Shown here: in pieces, positions 51,214 to 59,712 of the stretch
How the letters are laid out: every line of letters begins with the position of its first letter
How positions within the stretch are numbered: position 1 is the first letter of the stretch
Assembly: GCF_900220975.1 (NCBI RefSeq)
Contig: NZ_OBQD01000013.1
Coordinates: 1-64,000 of the forward strand
Direction: 5' to 3'
Length of the DNA: 64,000 bases
Source of the DNA: Rhizobium subbaraonis
GTDB lineage: Bacteria; Pseudomonadota; Alphaproteobacteria; Rhizobiales; Rhizobiaceae
Translations under genes and position numbers: made by a program
The notes under the pieces: generated by a model
What the model saw: only the letters and a program-made list of their open reading frames with translations
Database searches by the model: none
What the model was told of the DNA's origin: nothing

Positions 51214-51959
51214 CGACGTTGAGATTCAAGCGGTCCGCACATCCCCTCGCCCTCGCCCTCGTCCTCGGTCTTTCCGTCTGGTGCTGCCTGCCCGCCAACG
51301 CGCAGGATTCGCGCTCGGCCGCCTCGACGAATGTCCCGAGCCGAGAACAGCCGGCCGTCGTTGAACGAAGCGACGAACAGAAGGCGAGCGACTGGGGCCT
51401 GCGCGAGGAGGAATGGGCGCGATACCGCGCCGTCATGCAGGGACCGCTCGGCATCCAGTCCCCCAACCTCGATCCGCTGACGGCTCTCGGCATCGAAGCG
51501 CGCTCCGACGAGGAGCGGCGGCGCTATGCGGAGTTGCAGGTCGGGATCGAAGCGCGCCGGGTCGAGAAGCTGCTGGCCTACCAACGCGCCTACGACGAGG
51601 CCTGGCAGCGCCTGCACCCCGACATGGAACGCATCAGCGCATCGCTGACGGACACCGACGCATCTGCCGGCGAAGTGGGTCGGCTCGCCGTCTTCGTGAA
51701 GGATGGATGCCCCTCCTGCGACCGGACCGTGCAGCGGCTCCAGACGGCCGGAACGGAATTCGATCTCTATGTCGTCGGAAGCCGGCAGGACGATACCCGC
51801 ATCCGCGACTGGGCGAAAGGCGTCCGGATCGATCCCGGCAAGGTCCGCGCCGGCGCGATCACGCTGAACCACGATTCCGGCCGCTGGCTGTCGCTCGGCC
51901 TTGAGGGAGACCTGCCCGCCGTCGTGCGGCAGGTGAACGGTCAATGGCAGCGCCAGTGA
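51210..51959 (+). CDS. TIGR03759-family ICE protein
   Basis: A 249-residue exported protein (signal peptide to about residue 31, PANA|QD). ASDWGLREEEWARYRAVMQG, GIQSPNLDPLTALGIEARSD and the C-terminal thioredoxin-like VFVKDGCPSCDRTVQRLQTA are family marks. CPSC may be redox active. It overlaps both neighbours. A periplasmic part of the transfer system. Confidence 0.9.
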   Translation: MTTLRFKRSAHPLALALVLGLSVWCCLPANAQDSRSAASTNVPSREQPAVVERSDEQKASDWGLREEEWARYRAVMQGPLGIQSPNLDPLTALGIEARSDEERRRYAELQVGIEARRVEKLLAYQRAYDEAWQRLHPDMERISASLTDTDASAGEVGRLAVFVKDGCPSCDRTVQRLQTAGTEFDLYVVGSRQDDTRIRDWAKGVRIDPGKVRAGAITLNHDSGRWLSLGLEGDLPAVVRQVNGQWQRQ

Positions 51960-52510
51960 TGCGCACCGCCCTCGCGACCGCGGTCCTGATCGCCGGCACG
52001 TTCGGGGCCAGCCCGGTCTTGCCGCAGGAGGTTCCGCCTCCGGCCTACCAGATCGCCGCGCAGCGTGCCGGCGTCCCCTCGCCGGTCCTCTATGCCATCG
52101 CCTTGCAGGAGAGCGGGATACGCAAGGGCGGCCGCGTCATCCCCTGGCCGTGGACCTTGAACGTCGCGGGTGCCGGCCGCCGGTTCGACAGCAAAGCGGA
52201 GGCCTGCGCCGGTTTGAGCCAGGCGATGCGGGAAGCTCCCCTGACGCGCGTCGACGTCGGCCTCGGTCAGATCAATCTCGGGTATCAGCAGCATCGTTAC
52301 GATCATCCCTGCGACCTGCTCGACCCCTACCGCAATCTCGTCATCGCCGCCGAGATCCTGAAGGAGCAGCACAATCCCGGCGAGGAATGGATGCTCGCCA
52401 TCGGCCGCTACCATCGCCCGGCCGGCGGCCCGCCAGCGGCGCGCTATCGCCGCAGCGTCGGCCAGCATCTCGCCCGCGTGCTCGGCGTTCCCGGCAAGCG
52501 AAGGGATTGA
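51944..52510 (+). CDS. Lytic transglycosylase (SLT domain) of the transfer system
   Basis: A 188-residue exported protein; after the signal peptide, APPAYQ-type start leads to VPSPVLYAIALQESGIRKGG with the catalytic Glu, and VDVGLGQINLGYQQHRYDHP. It opens peptidoglycan for the secretion channel, as VirB1 does. AGGTGA lies 8 bases before ATG 51944; ATG 51959 (TGATG overlap) is an alternative. Confidence 0.9.
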   Translation: MAAPVMRTALATAVLIAGTFGASPVLPQEVPPPAYQIAAQRAGVPSPVLYAIALQESGIRKGGRVIPWPWTLNVAGAGRRFDSKAEACAGLSQAMREAPLTRVDVGLGQINLGYQQHRYDHPCDLLDPYRNLVIAAEILKEQHNPGEEWMLAIGRYHRPAGGPPAARYRRSVGQHLARVLGVPGKRRD

Positions 52511-52513
52511 GCG

Positions 52514-53593
52514 ATGCCGTCCCTCATCGTTCCGCGCCGGCAGGCCTATCCGCCATCAAGACGCCCACGCCATTCCCTGTTCCGCAACAGGCCGGCGGAT
52601 GGCGACGAGACGTTCCAGCATCTGGTCAACGTGTCGGGCGGCAAGGACAGCACGGCCGTCTATCTGCTGGCGCTGGAAGCTGGCCGCCCGTTTCGCGCGG
52701 TGTTCGCCGATACCGGCCATGAGCATGAACTGACCTATGAGTTCGTCTCGCGCCTTTCCGAGCGCACGGGCGGCCCGCCGATCGAGATCGTCCGCGCCGA
52801 CTTTTCCGCACGGCTCGCCAGTCACCGCAACTACATCCTCCGCGAATGGCCGAAACAGGGCGTACCGGACGAGATTGTCGCGGAAGCGGCCGCCCTCAAC
52901 GTGCCGACAGGCATTCCCTTTCTAGACCTCTGCATCTGCAAGGGTCGCTTCCCGAGCAGGATGGCGCAATTCTGTTCAGAGGAGCTGAAATCCCTGCCGA
53001 TAACCTTGCAGGTCGTCTTTCCGATGCTGCGCAACGGCCCGGTTCTGCAATGGCTCGGCATCCGCGCCGCCGAAAGCCACAATAGGGCGAAGCTGCCGTT
53101 CTGGAACCGCCATGACAGCGGCTGCATGCTCTGGCGGCCGATCTTCCGGTGGTCGGTCGATGATGTCTGGTCGATGCACCGGCGGCACGGCATCGCCCCG
53201 AACCCGCTTTATGGGCTTGGCATGGGCCGCGTCGGCTGCATGCCCTGTATCAACTGCCGCAAGAACGAGCTGCGCGAGATCGCATCGCGCTTTCCCGAGC
53301 ATATCGAGCGGGTGGCGCGCTGGGAGGCGATCGTCTCCGCCGCGAACAAGCGCCGCGTCTCGACCTTCTTCGCCGCGCTGAAGGACCCGATGGATGTGGA
53401 TCGGCCCGGCACCTATGCCGGCATCCACACCGTCGTCGAGTGGAGCCGCACCAGCCGCGGCGGGCGGCAATATGAACTGTTCTTCGACGGTCAGGCCGGC
53501 AGCGGCTGCAATTCCGATCTGGCACTCTGCGAATGGAATGAGGCGCAGCGCAACACGATTGATCTCGCCGCCCTCGCACCGCCGGTCTCATGA
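52514..53593 (+). CDS. PAPS-reductase-like PP-loop protein with cysteine clusters
   Basis: A 359-residue protein. The PP-loop SGGKDS is at residues 41-46. Cys140, Cys142 and Cys154 (LCICKGRFP, FCSEELK) and C242-x2-C245-x2-C248 (GCMPCINCRKNE) could hold an Fe-S cluster, as in PAPS reductase and DndC relatives. Such enzymes activate a substrate with ATP for sulfur or nitrogen chemistry. It starts 4 bases after the transglycosylase stop and overlaps the DpdA-like gene by ATGA. It is not QueC. Its substrate is unknown; a role in nucleic acid modification is inferred from the next two genes. Confidence 0.8.
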   Translation: MPSLIVPRRQAYPPSRRPRHSLFRNRPADGDETFQHLVNVSGGKDSTAVYLLALEAGRPFRAVFADTGHEHELTYEFVSRLSERTGGPPIEIVRADFSARLASHRNYILREWPKQGVPDEIVAEAAALNVPTGIPFLDLCICKGRFPSRMAQFCSEELKSLPITLQVVFPMLRNGPVLQWLGIRAAESHNRAKLPFWNRHDSGCMLWRPIFRWSVDDVWSMHRRHGIAPNPLYGLGMGRVGCMPCINCRKNELREIASRFPEHIERVARWEAIVSAANKRRVSTFFAALKDPMDVDRPGTYAGIHTVVEWSRTSRGGRQYELFFDGQAGSGCNSDLALCEWNEAQRNTIDLAALAPPVS

Positions 53594-54297
53594 GGCCGTG
53601 CATGATCCACTATCACGGCACGCCCCTCACCCCGCGATCCGAGCTGGCCAAGCTGGCGGGCAGACATTTCTGCGTCTCGTTTGCGGCGGCCCAGGACGCC
53701 GACTGGTGCCTCGCGCACGGCCAGTCGGTCATGTGGGACAGTGGCGCGTTCTCCGCCTTCACCCGCGGGCACAGCGTCGAATGGGACAGCTATTACCGCT
53801 GGTTGGAGCCGCGCATCGGCGGTGAGAACTGGGCCGTCATTCCGGACGTGATTGACGGCACGGTGGAGGCACAGCGAGAGCTAGTCCAGCAATGGCCGTA
53901 TCCGCAGGTGGCCGGCGCCCCGGTCTGGCATATGGCGCTGCCGGTCGACTATCTCCTCGAACTCGCCGATGGCTGGCCGCGCATCTGTTTCGGAAGCTCC
54001 GGCCTCTATTGGCAGGTGGGATCGGAAGCCTGGCGTCGCAGGGCCGATGAGGCGTTCAACGCGCTTGCCCGGGGCGGCCACATTCCATGGCTGAAGGTCC
54101 ACATGCTGCGCGGTCTGCGGCTTGCCGGGGAACGCTGGCCCTTCGCCTCGGCCGACAGTGCGAACGTTGCCCGGAACTTCAAGAATATCGGTGCGGAAGC
54201 ATGCCCCGAGAGGATGGTCCGGCGGATCGACGCCGAGCAGTGCCCGATCGCCTGGACCGAGCGAACCATCAGGAGGGAGCCGTTCCATGGGCCTTAA
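53590..54297 (+). CDS. DpdA/TGT-like transglycosylase (7-deazaguanine insertion)
   Basis: A 235-residue protein with the motif order of tRNA-guanine-transglycosylase-like DpdA proteins: MWDSGAFSAF (Asp50, DSG-F), WAVIPDVIDG (81-90), CFGSSGLYWQVGS (133-145), KVHMLRG (169-175) and FASADSANVARN (185-196, Asp189). Asp50 and Asp189 are the candidate base and nucleophile. DpdA swaps guanine in DNA for a 7-deazaguanine. At 235 residues it is short, like phage DpdA2 types. It overlaps the genes on both sides (ATGA; 11 bases). A tRNA or RNA substrate cannot be excluded. Confidence 0.75.
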   Translation: MRPCMIHYHGTPLTPRSELAKLAGRHFCVSFAAAQDADWCLAHGQSVMWDSGAFSAFTRGHSVEWDSYYRWLEPRIGGENWAVIPDVIDGTVEAQRELVQQWPYPQVAGAPVWHMALPVDYLLELADGWPRICFGSSGLYWQVGSEAWRRRADEAFNALARGGHIPWLKVHMLRGLRLAGERWPFASADSANVARNFKNIGAEACPERMVRRIDAEQCPIAWTERTIRREPFHGP

Positions 54298-54862
54298 GGC
54301 GATTTCCCTGATCGCGGCCTTCGCCGCGACCGTTCCCCTCGCGAACTGGATGATCGGCAATGTCGGAACCAGATGCGTTCCGGATGGGCCTTGCACCATC
54401 CCGGTCGGCTTCGGGCTCGAAGCACCCAGCGGTGTCCTGGTCGTTGGCGCGGCGCTCGTGCTGCGCGATCTCGTTCAGGAGGCTGGCGGGATTCGCGCCG
54501 CGCTGGCGGCCGTCGCCATCGGCACCGCGCTCTCCTGGTTCATCGCGCCGCCCGCGCTTGTCGTTGCTTCGGCCTCTGCCTTCGTTCTGGCGGAGCTGAC
54601 GGACCTCGCCGTCTATACGCCGCTCCGCGTGCGCAGGCCCGGCTTGGCCATCATCGCAAGCGGCAGCGCCGGCGCGCTGGTCGACAGCGCGGTCTTCCTC
54701 TGGCTCGCCTTCGGATCGGTCGATTTTCTCGCCGGACAAGTCGCCGGAAAGCTCTGGTTTAGCCTGCTGGCGGCGCCGGTCATCGTGCTCGCGCGCAGGC
54801 ATTCCGGTCGCGCCGGCTTCTCCATTCCCCCCGAGCCCACTGCAAGGAGCAAATCCTCATGA
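54287..54862 (+). CDS. VUT/YhhQ-family queuosine-precursor transporter
   Basis: A 191-residue membrane protein with about five or six hydrophobic segments. ANWMIGNVG, VPVGFGLEAPSG-like IPVGFGLEAPSGVLVVGAAL, LRDLVQEAGG, ASAFVLAELTDLAVYTPLR and LVDSAVFLWLAFGS are marks of the VUT (YhhQ) family, which imports preQ0/preQ1. AGGAGGGA lies 8 bases before the ATG. It would supply the base used by the DpdA-like enzyme. It overlaps the TIGR03765 gene by ATGA, so the cassette is in the transfer operon. Confidence 0.88.
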   Translation: MGLKAISLIAAFAATVPLANWMIGNVGTRCVPDGPCTIPVGFGLEAPSGVLVVGAALVLRDLVQEAGGIRAALAAVAIGTALSWFIAPPALVVASASAFVLAELTDLAVYTPLRVRRPGLAIIASGSAGALVDSAVFLWLAFGSVDFLAGQVAGKLWFSLLAAPVIVLARRHSGRAGFSIPPEPTARSKSS

Positions 54863-55410
54863 CCCATCGCTCGATTTCCGGGACACGCATCACCGTGTCC
54901 ATCTTCGTCTGCTTGTTGGCCGGCTCTTCGGTGCTCGCCCAGTCCCAGCCGCTGATCGTGGTCGAGGATCATGGCGGGATCTCCGCCCTTCCCTTCTACC
55001 AGGCCCTCGATCTGCCGCCGAAGCAGGGGCAGCCCGTTCCGCCGATCACCGCCGTCCCCGCGACGCCGCGAACGGTCTTTTCCGAGGCCGACATGCTGCC
55101 GGTCCGCTCGGATCGCCTGTCACAAGGCGACGAGCCGCGCCGGGTCATTCAGGCGCCCGGCCTCACCCCGATGTTCCTGGTCGGCGACGACGAGCGATCC
55201 CGTGCCTGGCTCCGCGAGCGCGGCCACATCCTGCGCGACCTGAACGCCGTCGGTCTGGTGGTCAATGTCGAGACGGCCGAGGCGCTGGCGAATCTCCGCA
55301 AGTTGGCCGGCAGCCTGACGCTCTCGCCCTCCTCCGGCGACGATCTCGCCGGGCGGCTGGGCCTGCGCCACTATCCGGTGCTGATCACCGCGACCGGCAT
55401 CGAGCAATGA
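54859..55410 (+). CDS. TIGR03765-family ICE protein
   Basis: A 183-residue exported protein (signal peptide to about residue 27). LIVVEDHGGISALPFYQALD, then PVRSDRLSQGDEPRRVIQAP and GLTPMFLVGDDERSRAWLRE match the PFL_4695-type family. It normally follows the transglycosylase directly; here the three-gene cassette separates them. Transfer-apparatus part. Confidence 0.9.
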   Translation: MTHRSISGTRITVSIFVCLLAGSSVLAQSQPLIVVEDHGGISALPFYQALDLPPKQGQPVPPITAVPATPRTVFSEADMLPVRSDRLSQGDEPRRVIQAPGLTPMFLVGDDERSRAWLRERGHILRDLNAVGLVVNVETAEALANLRKLAGSLTLSPSSGDDLAGRLGLRHYPVLITATGIEQ

Positions 55411-55420
55411 GGCGGCGGCC

Positions 55421-57592
55421 ATGGCCAATCCCCATTCGGTCGAAGTGCTGCTGCGGCCGGCAGTTGAGCTCTACACCGTCGCCGTCTGCGCCGGCGCGGC
55501 GCTGGTCTGCGTCGTTGCCCCCTGGTCGCTGGCGCTGAGCCCGGTTCTCGGTCTCGGCTCCTCTACCGCGTTCCTCACCTTCGGCGCGATCCGCCTGCGT
55601 GACGCGCTCTCGATCCTGCGCTATCGCCGCAACATCCGCCGCCTGCCGCGCTACATCATGACCAGCGGGAGCGTTCCGGTCAGCCGGCAACGCCTGTTCA
55701 TCGGCCGTGGCTTCCGCTGGGAGCAGCGGCACACCCATCGCCTGATGCAGACCTACCGGCCGGAGTTCCGGCACTATGTCGAGCCGACGGCGCTCTACCG
55801 GTTCACGCGCCGCCTCGAGCAGCGGCTGGAGTTCGCGCCGCATCCGCTCTCAAAACTCGCCCGGCTGACCGCATGGGACAGTCCGCTCAATCCGGTGCGA
55901 CCGCTACCGCCGGTCGGCGGCATCCCGCGCCTGCACGGGATCGAACCGCATGAGATCGACGTCACCTTGCCGCTCGGCGAGCGCGTCGGACACTCCCTCG
56001 TCCTCGGCACCACCCGCGTCGGCAAGACGCGGCTGGCCGAACTGTTCATCACCCAGGACATCCGCCGGAAAACTGCAGATGGCGAGCACGAGGTGGTGAT
56101 CGTTCTCGATCCCAAGGGTGACGCGGATCTGCTCAAGCGGATGTATGTCGAGGCTAAGCGTGCCGGCCGCGCTGGCGAATTCTACTGTTTCCATCTCGGC
56201 TGGCCGGATATTTCCGCGCGCTACAACGCCGTCGGCCGCTTCGGTCGGATTTCCGAAGTCGCCACGCGCATCGCCGGCCAGCTTTCCGGTGAGGGCAACT
56301 CAGCGGCCTTCCGCGAGTTCGCCTGGCGCTTCGTCAACATCATCGCGCGGGCGCTGGTTGAGCTGGGGCAGCGGCCGGACTACCTGCTGATCCAGCGGCA
56401 CGTCGTCAATATCGACGCGCTGTTCATCGAATATGCTCAGGCGTTTTTCGCCCGGCACGAGCCGAAGGCCTGGGAGGTTATCGTCCAGATCGAGGCGAAG
56501 CTCAACGAAAAGACCATCCCCCGCCACATGGTCGGCCGCGAGAAGCGTGTCGTCGCGCTCGAACAGTATCTGTCGCAGGTCCGGGTGTACGATCCGGTGC
56601 TCGACGGGCTGCGCTCGGCCGTGCGATACGACCGGACGTATTTCGACAAGATCGTGGCCTCGTTGCTGCCGCTCCTCGAAAAGCTGACCACCGGCAAGAC
56701 GGCGCAGCTCCTCGCGCCGAACTATTCCGACCTCAACGATCCGCGCCCGATCTTCGACTGGATGCAGATCATCCGCAAGCGCGCCGTCGTCTATGTCGGG
56801 CTGGATGCACTCTCAGACGCGGAGGTCGCCGCCGCCGTCGGTAATTCCATGTTTTCCGATCTCGTCTCCGTCGCCGGCCATATCTACAAGTTCGGGATCG
56901 ATGACGGCCTGCCCGGCGCCGACGCGGGAAACAAGGTCCCGATCAACGTCCATGCCGACGAGTTCAACGAGCTCATGGGCGACGAGTTCGTGCCACTCGT
57001 CAACAAGGGTGGTGGCGCGGGACTTCAGGTCACCGCCTATACCCAGACCCTCAGCGACATCGAGGCGCGCATCGGCAATCGCGCGAAGGCCGGACAGGTC
57101 GTCGGCAACTTCAACAACCTGTTCATGTTGCGCGTGCGCGAGACCGCCACGGCCGAACTGCTGACCAGGCAACTGCCCAAGGTCGAGGTCTATACGACGG
57201 CGATCGTCAGCGGCGCGACCGACAGTTCGGATATCCGCGCGAAGACGGATTTCACCAGCAATACGGCCGACCGGATCACCAGCTCATCCGTTCCGATGAT
57301 CGAACCGGCGCACGTCGTCGGCCTGCCGAAGGGACAGGCCTTCGCGCTGCTGGAAGGTGGCAATCTCTGGAAAATCCGCATGCCGCTTCCCGCACCCGAT
57401 CCGGACGAGGAGATGCCGAAAGACCTGCAGCAACTCGCCGGCTACATGCGTCAGCACTATGTCGAGGCCGCCGACTGGTGGTGGGACAATCAGGGTGTTC
57501 CCGATCTCCAGGATGCCCCGCTGCCGGACGATCTGCTCGACAGCTTCCGGCATCTGGAGATGGACAAGGACGCGGGTGAGGTTACCCCATGA
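55421..57592 (+). CDS. traD: TraD-type conjugative coupling protein
   Basis: A 723-residue ATPase. Two N-terminal membrane segments (about 15-60) precede Walker A LVLGTTRVGKTRLAELFITQ near residue 195, with INVHADEFNELMGDEFVPLV as Walker B and AGLQVTAYTQTLSDIEARIG as a later motif. It links the relaxosome to the secretion channel (type IV coupling protein, TIGR03743-like). It overlaps TIGR03747 by 4 bases. Confidence 0.93.
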   Translation: MANPHSVEVLLRPAVELYTVAVCAGAALVCVVAPWSLALSPVLGLGSSTAFLTFGAIRLRDALSILRYRRNIRRLPRYIMTSGSVPVSRQRLFIGRGFRWEQRHTHRLMQTYRPEFRHYVEPTALYRFTRRLEQRLEFAPHPLSKLARLTAWDSPLNPVRPLPPVGGIPRLHGIEPHEIDVTLPLGERVGHSLVLGTTRVGKTRLAELFITQDIRRKTADGEHEVVIVLDPKGDADLLKRMYVEAKRAGRAGEFYCFHLGWPDISARYNAVGRFGRISEVATRIAGQLSGEGNSAAFREFAWRFVNIIARALVELGQRPDYLLIQRHVVNIDALFIEYAQAFFARHEPKAWEVIVQIEAKLNEKTIPRHMVGREKRVVALEQYLSQVRVYDPVLDGLRSAVRYDRTYFDKIVASLLPLLEKLTTGKTAQLLAPNYSDLNDPRPIFDWMQIIRKRAVVYVGLDALSDAEVAAAVGNSMFSDLVSVAGHIYKFGIDDGLPGADAGNKVPINVHADEFNELMGDEFVPLVNKGGGAGLQVTAYTQTLSDIEARIGNRAKAGQVVGNFNNLFMLRVRETATAELLTRQLPKVEVYTTAIVSGATDSSDIRAKTDFTSNTADRITSSSVPMIEPAHVVGLPKGQAFALLEGGNLWKIRMPLPAPDPDEEMPKDLQQLAGYMRQHYVEAADWWWDNQGVPDLQDAPLPDDLLDSFRHLEMDKDAGEVTP

Positions 57593-58338
57593 GCGATCCG
57601 GCCGCCGCAGCCGCCAGGCAACAGGACCGCCAGCAAGGGCTGATCGCCGGCCTGATTATGCTGCCGTTCCGTATGCTCGGCGTGCTTGCCGGCTCGCTCC
57701 TCCTCAGCATCGCCATCGAATGCGTCTGCATGTATTTCTTCTGGCCGGAGGAAGGCTGGCATCATGCGTCCTCCATGCTCGACCATGAACTCGCCCAGCT
57801 CTCGCAGAATTTTACGCGCAGCGCCGTGGTGCAGGAGCCAGGCCGGACCGCGCATTGGCTGGTCGAGCAGGCCTATGAATGGATTTTTGTGAAGAGCGGG
57901 CTGACGGAATGGATGGCGTCGGCGTCGAGCCAGGCGAGCGCTCCCGCCCGCGGCGCGGCCCGCGATTTCCGCTACTATATCAGCCTCGTCTATGTCTGGA
58001 CCGAAAGCTATCTGATCGCCGCCGCCTTCGTGCTGCTGGTGTTCATCGTCCGCTTGCTCGTGCTGGTCCTCACCCTGCCGCTATTCGTCCTCGCGGCCTT
58101 CGTCGGCCTGGTCGACGGTCTTGTCCGGCGAGACATCCGCCGGTTTGGCGCGGGCCGTGAATCCGGGTTCGTCTATCACCGCGCCAAGGCCTCGCTGATG
58201 CCGCTCGCCGTCGCGCCGTGGGTGATCTACCTCGCCTTGCCCATCAGCGTGCATCCGCTGCTGATCCTGCTGCCGAGCGCCATCCTGCTCGGCATCGCGA
58301 TGGACGTTTTCGCCGGAAGCTTCAAGAAGTACCTCTAA
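57589..58338 (+). CDS. TIGR03747-family ICE membrane protein
   Basis: A 249-residue membrane protein with about four hydrophobic segments. GLIAGLIMLPFRMLGVLAGS, FFWPEEGWHHASSMLDHELA and VGLVDGLVRRDIRRFGAGRE match the family that follows TraD in this ICE class. It overlaps traD by ATGA. Probably aids the coupling protein. Confidence 0.92.
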   Translation: MSDPAAAAARQQDRQQGLIAGLIMLPFRMLGVLAGSLLLSIAIECVCMYFFWPEEGWHHASSMLDHELAQLSQNFTRSAVVQEPGRTAHWLVEQAYEWIFVKSGLTEWMASASSQASAPARGAARDFRYYISLVYVWTESYLIAAAFVLLVFIVRLLVLVLTLPLFVLAAFVGLVDGLVRRDIRRFGAGRESGFVYHRAKASLMPLAVAPWVIYLALPISVHPLLILLPSAILLGIAMDVFAGSFKKYL

Positions 58339-58403
58339 CGAAAGTGCGAGCGACAAACGCGATCAACCTTCAACTGACCACTTGTCTCAGATGGAGAGGT
58401 GCC

Positions 58404-58970
58404 ATGTCCCAGGCTAAACGCCAACCTTCGCTCGACATAATCATCACCCGGACGTGGGAAGTAGACCTGAGACGGGCGGGAATTGTCTCCGAGCGGAAGA
58501 ACCGCCCCGTCAAACGCAACCGGCAGCAGATCGTGCGTTTCCTTGGCCGCGAAGGCACTGTCGAGCGCTTCGCGATCCGCCAGACCATGCCCCCATCCAC
58601 CATCGAACCGAGCGTCTATCCGACCCAGGCGCAATATGGCGCCGTGACGGATTTCTTTGTCGAGGGCTGCGAAACGCGCTGGCAGGCGAATACCTTGCTT
58701 TGCGCTCGCGACTATTCGGAGATCGTCGCCAGGCACTTTTCCTTCCCGCGTGAGCGACGGCAGTTCCTATGGGTATGCATCGCTGCATTCATTCTTGGTG
58801 ATGGAGACCTGCGATCCCAGGTTCGTGCCTGGATTATCGCAAGCCGCTCGCGAGCCTTTGGTGACATCGAATCGGGCATCGCTCACCAAAAGCCCTTCAA
58901 GCGGAGTGAGGCCTTTGCTTTGAAACTGATCGACGACATGCGTGCTGCGGGGAGCGAGATGTTCGGTTAG
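58404..58970 (+). CDS. Hypothetical protein in the conjugation operon
   Basis: A 188-residue protein starting MSQAKRQPSLDIIITRTWEV, with AGAGGT before the ATG. The RPVKRNRQQIVRFLGREGTV segment is basic and may contact nucleic acid; the rest is helical. No family recognised. It opens the insertion between TIGR03747 and RAQPRD. Confidence 0.6.
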   Translation: MSQAKRQPSLDIIITRTWEVDLRRAGIVSERKNRPVKRNRQQIVRFLGREGTVERFAIRQTMPPSTIEPSVYPTQAQYGAVTDFFVEGCETRWQANTLLCARDYSEIVARHFSFPRERRQFLWVCIAAFILGDGDLRSQVRAWIIASRSRAFGDIESGIAHQKPFKRSEAFALKLIDDMRAAGSEMFG

Positions 58971-58996
58971 TCGCGGGCGGCGACGCAAGCGGAGGG

Positions 58997-59356
58997 TTAC
59001 TCTGCTGCAATCGGTTTACGCGTCGGCAATGTGTCCTCAAACCGCTCATGCTGCGGGCCGTCGAGCACGACGGCGTCGAGATTCTCGCAGGACCGCAGCT
59101 TGAGCCGAAGCGGGATATTGTTGCCCGGTCCCACCTGGTGCATCAACCAGCCGACGCAATGGGCCTCCTCTCCTGGCGAATGCTCATGGCAGGCCATGGC
59201 GCGGCCGGTGTCGCAAAGGCTGCCCGGCTTGGCGATGGTGCCGGCAAGGGCACGATGCAGTTCCTCGCTGTAGCCGTTCGGAATGTCGTGCGGGTCCGTC
59301 GTGACCTTCCAGGGACACTTCGCGCACTGCTTCACGCGCTTCAGTTTCCAGCCCAT
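58997..59356 (-). CDS. DUF6283-family Cys/His-rich protein
   Basis: A 119-residue protein: KQCAKCPWKVTTDPHDIPNG, MACHEHSPGEEAHCVGWLMH, QVGPGNNIPLRLKL and RFEDTLP. The CxxC, CH and C clusters could bind metal. The family occurs in phages and ICEs; function unknown. It is opposite in strand to the conjugation genes, and the start MGWKLKRVK fits the family. Confidence 0.8.
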   Translation of the reverse strand: MGWKLKRVKQCAKCPWKVTTDPHDIPNGYSEELHRALAGTIAKPGSLCDTGRAMACHEHSPGEEAHCVGWLMHQVGPGNNIPLRLKLRSCENLDAVVLDGPQHERFEDTLPTRKPIAAE

Positions 59357-59455
59357 CCCGATCCCTTTCCAAACATCCTGCAGGCTTCGCCGGCCGATGC
59401 CCCTCATACTATCCGACGGCGCTGGCATCCAGATTCAAACGGAACCTGGAAACAG

Positions 59456-59614
59456 AAAAGCCTGCCGCGGGAGGAGGTGCGGCAGGCTTTTCAAACTGTG
59501 ATCGGCAACCGGGAGGAGGAGTGCCGCCGATCCGTTGCGACCGATCCTGGGAGGAGGAGTGGATCCGTCGCGATATGACGTTCGTGGGAGGAGGTACGAA
59601 TGTCATGGGAGGAG
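59456..59614 (-). ncRNA. Cuckoo-type small RNA with CUCCUCCC hairpin loops
   Basis: Four tandem hairpins each show GGGAGGAGG (CCTCCTCCC on the reverse strand) in the loop: ATGAC-g-TTCGT/ACGAA-t-GTCAT (59575-59606), GCGAC-c-GATCC/GGATC-c-GTCGC (59537-59571), GATCGGC/GCCGATC (59500-59532) and AGCCTGCCGC/GCGGCAGGCT (59459-59488). A fifth motif is unpaired at 59607-59614. The last hairpin, with TTTTC after it on the reverse strand, is a terminator. Anti-Shine-Dalgarno loops of this kind define the cuckoo family. Confidence 0.8.
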
Positions 59615-59712
59615 TATGCCAATCGCCGCCGCCTTGGAGAAGTGCCCCTGTGCGCAAGCCAGCCTTGCACATTGCGCACGTCAATTGCAGCGATGCGCTC
59701 CGCGTCGGTCCA

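Noticed and set aside
52514-53593. Calling the PP-loop protein QueC to complete a preQ0 pathway
   Set aside because: It has the SGGKDS loop but the Cys layout (C-x-C, C-x2-C-x2-C) and length fit PAPS-reductase-like proteins, not the QueC zinc site.
59459-59614. GGGAGGAGG repeats resembling a small CRISPR array
   Set aside because: The repeated part is only about 9 bases, the flanking parts pair with each other as stems, and no cas gene is near. A small RNA with repeated loops explains the pattern better.
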